The notes beneath the pieces were generated by a model, which saw nothing but the letters and a program-made list of their open reading frames with translations, was not told the origin of the DNA and made no database searches. Shown here piece by piece: positions 11,266-15,105 of a DNA stretch of 15,105 nucleotides (within the stretch, counting starts at the first letter, position 1; each line of letters starts with the position of its first letter). The translations under genes and the position numbers were made by a program. This DNA is from Saccoglossus kowalevskii (Eukaryota; Hemichordata; Enteropneusta; Harrimaniidae), in the NCBI RefSeq assembly GCF_000003605.2, contig NW_003133847.1, positions 92,799-107,903 of the forward strand, written 5' to 3'.

Positions 11266-12964
11266 ATGTCCCTATACGACAAATAATATGTCTTTCTATG
11301 AGAGTCATCTGGAGAACCACAAAGGTGACAAAATCTACAAATGTCGATATTGCAACTATATCTCAAAGTATGCTGGAAATCGAATGGTTCATGAGCGACG
11401 TATGCATCTCAACAAAAAGCCATATGAATGCAAGTACTGTGATTATGCCACTGTACAGTCGACCACGCTTCACAAGCATGTGTTAGCGCACCATCGCGAG
11501 CAGTGTATTTATAAGTGCCCGCATTGCGAGTTTTGCTGCGACAGTGAACCAAGGTACACTAAACATGTTGTTAAACACGCTGGTGATAGTTTAAGTGAGC
11601 TTCCGAATGGACTGACAGAAACTGTGAGTGGCATTGGGTCAAATCAGTCAGCAACGAGAGAGCCATATACTGTAGTCATTGATAATGGTGTCCCTGAGAT
11701 AAGCATAAATAATGATGCTATGGATATTAAGATTGAAGGTGAAGCGAGTGGAAGCGGTAGGCATAGTGATTCGCAGTATACGAGTACCGAAATAACTAAT
11801 CTGTACACTGCGCAGTCGGTTTCTTTAGACAGTGCTTCCGCCAATCAAGGTGAAAACAATTCAGGGAATTATGGAAAAGACGACTTTTCTTGTAACAAAT
11901 GCAGCTTCAAAGGACAAAATCTCAGGAGTCTGTATGGCCATATGCGAACACACGCGAAAGAAAAAAAGTTCAAATGCCGTTATTGTGATTACAGCACGGC
12001 TTATCCAACTAATCGGCTTATTCATGAGCGTCGCCATCTCGGAAAGAAACCGTACAAGTGTAAGCTTTGCCCATATGCGGCTACTCAGTCAAATACTCTA
12101 AATGTGCACATGAAACAGAAACACAACACGTGTATTGAAAAAATTCATTGTAATTTGTGTCAGTTTCAGTGCGTGCTAGAAGACGTCTTCATTCGTCATT
12201 TGAGAGATTTCCACGCTGATATTGCAGTGGTTGACCCCAATTCATCTCAAACTGAAAGCACAGTCAGTGGGAATAGCCATCTCTATTCCAATGCAGGTAC
12301 AAGTGTTACCTACAGCACTTCAATAGGGAATATGCTTCCGCCTTTGTTGGCTGTTTCAAGTACATGTGCGGTTAGCTCGGAAAACCTGAGTAACTCTACA
12401 ACCACCGCTCCTGCACCTATGTCTAACTATTTCTCTGACTTTGACTGTTTTGTGAATCCGTCAACGACCTCTACGCCATCTCGGCCAACTATTTCTGCCA
12501 GTGGAACAGTTGATGTATTAAGTCCAATTGCTAGCACTTCAACGAATGATGTTAACGCTGCTGATGACGTTTTGATGGAAACTGAGTCACCCGCAAATCC
12601 AAATGATGAATCTTCTTCGCAAGACAGAATTCAACGAGATCCCTTTCCGATATCGTTACACCGTCACAACCGCCACACAGCACGCTCTGCAACACCCACA
12701 TCCTCTGAAGTGTCAGCGACCTCAACACAGAAGTTTTCCACCGCCACACAAACCTCGTTGACTACGCAGGATATTGTATCAATGCTGAATGAAAAGAAAG
12801 TATTTCGTTGTCAGCATTGCGATATCTTGTTTCCCGATAACGTACTCTTCACAATCCACAGGGGGTTTCACGGATATGATAAACCGTTTCAGTGTAATAT
12901 ATGCGGACATGATTGTGGAGATAAGTACGAGTTTGCATCTCATTCACACAGCTGCCAGACTTGA
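11243..12964 (+). CDS. ten-finger C2H2 transcription factor with Ikaros/Hunchback-like C-terminal pair
   Basis: The 573-aa protein starts at MEVLCC (ATG in a strong Kozak context; an in-frame TAA lies 36 bases upstream) and ends at TGA. Fingers 1-4 lie at residues 6-26, 34-55, 63-84 and 92-112; fingers 5-8 at 217-237, 245-265, 273-294 and 303-324. All follow C-X2-C-X12-H-X3/4-H. The second block repeats the first: fingers 2 and 6 share CRYC and HERR, and fingers 3 and 7 share KKPY and YA-QS-TL. Fingers 9-10 (523-543, 551-571) closely resemble the dimerisation pair of Ikaros and Hunchback (FRCQHCDILF, FTIHRGFHG, KPFQCNICG, YEFASH), but the last zinc ligand is Cys, not His. Residues 113-216 and 325-522 are Ser/Thr/Asn-rich and look disordered. 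IKIEGE near residue 162 fits a SUMO acceptor motif. It is likely a nuclear DNA-binding regulator; orthology to a named gene is not established. The whole CDS is on one exon. Confidence 0.92.
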   Translation: MEVLCCTRCPYTTNNMSFYESHLENHKGDKIYKCRYCNYISKYAGNRMVHERRMHLNKKPYECKYCDYATVQSTTLHKHVLAHHREQCIYKCPHCEFCCDSEPRYTKHVVKHAGDSLSELPNGLTETVSGIGSNQSATREPYTVVIDNGVPEISINNDAMDIKIEGEASGSGRHSDSQYTSTEITNLYTAQSVSLDSASANQGENNSGNYGKDDFSCNKCSFKGQNLRSLYGHMRTHAKEKKFKCRYCDYSTAYPTNRLIHERRHLGKKPYKCKLCPYAATQSNTLNVHMKQKHNTCIEKIHCNLCQFQCVLEDVFIRHLRDFHADIAVVDPNSSQTESTVSGNSHLYSNAGTSVTYSTSIGNMLPPLLAVSSTCAVSSENLSNSTTTAPAPMSNYFSDFDCFVNPSTTSTPSRPTISASGTVDVLSPIASTSTNDVNAADDVLMETESPANPNDESSSQDRIQRDPFPISLHRHNRHTARSATPTSSEVSATSTQKFSTATQTSLTTQDIVSMLNEKKVFRCQHCDILFPDNVLFTIHRGFHGYDKPFQCNICGHDCGDKYEFASHSHSCQT

Positions 12965-13372
12965 TTTTCGCCAATTTCATCAGTATTTTTATTTGCTCTT
13001 CAGCATATGGTCTTTTTGATTGTCGACTGTGGGGAAGTGTACATTTTTAATCGCATTCTGCCAGATATGCTTTTTATCAAATCTATTGTCATCGTTTTTA
13101 TTCACACAGCGTTAAGTCCATGATGTTTATCTTTTAGATGCATTGACAGGAGATCAATGCTTTTGAAGTGAATAAGTTGTTTCAAGCTATGAATAGTACT
13201 TCGATTTCAGTAAAACTGTGCTACTAACTGTTGAATTGAACCAATTTCTATTTTTCTTGGGATAATATATCTCTCTGTCAATGTCCTTTACACCAAAACA
13301 GATTTGTTTTTGGGTTTGTCATCGTGTGCCTTGAATCCACTCTGATTTTAGCAATTTCCAGAAAGTATTTTA

Positions 13373-13378
13373 ATTAAA
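13373..13378 (+). promoter_or_regulatory. candidate polyadenylation signal of the zinc-finger gene
   Basis: ATTAAA, the commonest variant signal, lies about 410 bases after the stop with a long T-rich stretch just downstream. No AATAAA was found closer. A second ATTAAA at 13714 is an alternative. Confidence 0.4.
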
Positions 13379-13380
13379 AG

Positions 13381-13550
13381 AATATCTTTTTTTATTTATA
13401 TTTTATTTTTAAAACTGGACACTAAAATACTTCTTTAGACTCTTTGATGTTTTTGTCAAAGATGTATCTTTTTTATTTATTTTATTTTATTTTATTCTAT
13501 TTTTAATATTGGACTTTAATATACATTTTTAGGTTCTTTGATATTTCTGG
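13381..13550. repeat. two-copy T-rich tandem duplication
   Basis: The first copy (about 13382-13455) and the second (about 13464-13550) share, in the same order, TATCTTTTTTTATTTA, a TTTTTAA-A-TGGAC segment, a TTTAGxxTCTTTGAT segment and TTT. The offset grows from 82 to 94 bases because the T-rich part of the second copy is longer. A 7-bp stem (TCTTTGA 13441-13447 with TCAAAGA 13456-13462) sits at the junction. Confidence 0.65.
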
Positions 13551-13889
13551 AGTACTGAATATGATGATATAATTCTCGCAGACAGCCCTAAACATTTTAA
13601 TTTTGTGGATTTTTAGGCAATTAATATCATTTGCCATTCGATATTTAGGTTTGTATTTTATTTGCTAATATTAACGAAATTTCTCAAATATGTCACATAC
13701 ATCATCAAAAAACATTAAAAAAAAATTATCGTCTGAGAGAACAACTTCAAGGAAGGTATGGCAGTCAACAACAAAGTCGACCTTTAACATTTAATGTCAG
13801 TGTCACTCGATTCTCACCAAATTCCATTGATTCACCCACCGTTCTTCAGCGTGTTCATGCATTTTTTACTGGATAGCAGTTTTAGTTTT

Positions 13890-14102
13890 TAGTTGAAATT
13901 CATGCATATTAATTTATTCAATTTGCATAATAATTACCTAATTTTAATAATTTGCATAAACAAAATAGTAAATTTATAGGTGTTTCATGGATATCTATAA
14001 TACCACTCATCATTCAAAACTTGGTGCTTTTGGTAGTCAACAGATCTGATTACTTCAGTGTTGTGAAATCCTTGCATATTAATTACCTACTTTGTATAAA
14101 TT
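13890..14102 (-). repeat. reverse-oriented copies of the 1058-1913 repeat family
   Basis: The plus strand here reads AAACTTGGTGCTTTTGG (about 14018-14034), then CAGATCTGATTACTTCAGTG and AATCCTTGCATATTAATTACC (about 14068-14088). These are the reverse complements, in reverse order, of CCAAAGTACCAAGTTT, ATCAGGTCTG and GGTAAATAATATGCATGGATT at 1569-1662. A further partial copy starts near 13897 (TTCATGCATATTAATT). The match over some 120 bases with only point changes and small gaps makes common origin clear. No coding capacity. Confidence 0.75.
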
Positions 14103-14335
14103 GGGTCATGTGACCTTATTCACATGCATAACTAATATCTCAGGCACTGTTGCATTCAGGGTTATGCATTTTTCCCACAATATTGAAGGCATCGGACTAG
14201 AGATGGCAACAAATCAGATGCCCATATATGGTCATGTGACCTAATTAATATGCATAACTAATATATTAAGCATTGCTGCAGATAAGGACATGCTATGATG
14301 AAGGCATTGAATGATGCAGCACAGGCTGTGGTCAA
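14103..14335. repeat. two-copy ~126-nt repeat with GGTCATGTGACC
   Basis: GGTCATGTGACC occurs at 14104-14115 and again at 14230-14241. Each is followed by an A/T stretch, ATGCATAACTAATAT, a CA(C/T)TG-TGCA segment and, further on, GAAGGCAT. The copies are diverged. They abut the repeat copies at 13890-14102 and may be a further, older part of the same array. Confidence 0.6.
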
Positions 14336-15105
14336 AATAAGGCACATTTTGCATGCAATAAATGCAATTTTTGTATGTGTACTGTGTATATTATGTGTAA
14401 TACAGTATCCCTTATTTGTATTGCATTCCTCCAATACCCTCAGCACATGGGAGTTCTTTCTAAGCTTTTCTTTAATTTTTTTAAGATTGTACATTGCCAC
14501 AGCCTTGACTGAAAAGATGAAATGTTAGTTGTGATAATCTCCTCGAAATCATGTTAATTTCAGATAAATATTTGTGTCCTCATTCTTAAATTTGGATTAA
14601 CAACATTATCGCAGAGTTATGTAAATTAGCCATTTGTGTATAACCCCCCCCCCCAGCACTTTCCTTAGTGTGTTAAAGCCCAATAGACTCATGTCAAAGT
14701 TGAAAAATGTGTCGACAGATGAAAATAACACCAGGAAGACCACTTTTGCCTGTATTTGCATGCATGTATTTGAAATATAGAATAATCTAAAAATATGAAT
14801 ACCATAAACCATGAAAAAAACCTGGATGTGCAACTGCAATACTTACTTGAATGTTGTTTCTAACCATGAGTTCACAAATTCTCGTCATTGATATGCACGC
14901 GACAGTCTAATATCTGTGTTTTTCATTTATATCAATTTATCAAATTCAGACCTCATTTATTAAGGAGAGTGATCCCTCCACTTGCCTATCACTTCTCCAA
15001 ATGAAGACCCATGAGATCTAGCCATCCCTTCATACCAACTGGAGAGTCTTTATTTTTTTCACAAACATACCGACTATGTAACTGTCCTTCAATGACAAAC
15101 AAAAC
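14336..15105. other. non-coding stretch at the end of the window
   Basis: AT-rich, with an 11-base C tract at 14644-14654. Short open frames on both strands (14295-14528 plus, 14258-14500 minus, 14606-14839 minus) overlap each other and have no recognisable product. No RNA gene was seen. Confidence 0.55.

Larger units (their letters stand above)
12965..13896. other. 3' UTR of the zinc-finger gene and flanking DNA
   Basis: No gene is seen. Candidate polyadenylation signals are ATTAAA at 13373-13378, followed by a T-rich element, and ATTAAA at 13714-13719. A two-copy T-rich duplication lies at 13381-13550. The transcript end cannot be fixed from sequence. Confidence 0.5.

Overview
The window looks like AT-rich nuclear DNA from an animal, most likely an aquatic invertebrate. 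It has intron-containing genes with GT-AG splice sites, a metazoan-type tRNA-Gln, decayed non-LTR retrotransposon pieces, long simple repeats and several G/C homopolymers. The species cannot be fixed from the sequence. No bacterial, viral or CRISPR feature was seen.

Layout: 1-1050 is non-coding with a poly-G tract. 1058-1913 holds about six diverged copies of a ~120-165 nt repeat. 2111-2182 (minus) is a tRNA-Gln(UUG) gene. 3227-3397 is a (TAAA)n microsatellite. 4100-4480 is a degenerate tandem array rich in G runs. 4811 to about 7010 (plus) is a complete four-exon gene for ribosomal protein eS26 (RPS26) with a TCT/5'TOP promoter and an ATG-only coding part in exon 1. A perfect 13-bp hairpin lies at 7054-7113. 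8123-8860 and 10159-10588 (both minus) are dead LINE fragments, a reverse transcriptase core and a 3' end, lying in the wrong order to be one element. 11243-12964 (plus) encodes a 573-aa ten-finger C2H2 transcription factor on one coding exon, entered through a 5'-UTR splice acceptor at 11205. The rest, 12965-15105, is 3' UTR and intergenic DNA. It contains reverse-oriented copies of the repeat family seen at 1058-1913.

The two protein genes share orientation but have unrelated jobs: eS26 is a structural part of the 40S subunit, and the zinc-finger protein is a probable nuclear DNA-binding regulator. The most notable item is that zinc-finger protein. Its first eight fingers are two copies of a four-finger block, and its last two resemble the Ikaros/Hunchback dimerisation pair. 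I saw no clearly new multi-gene system.
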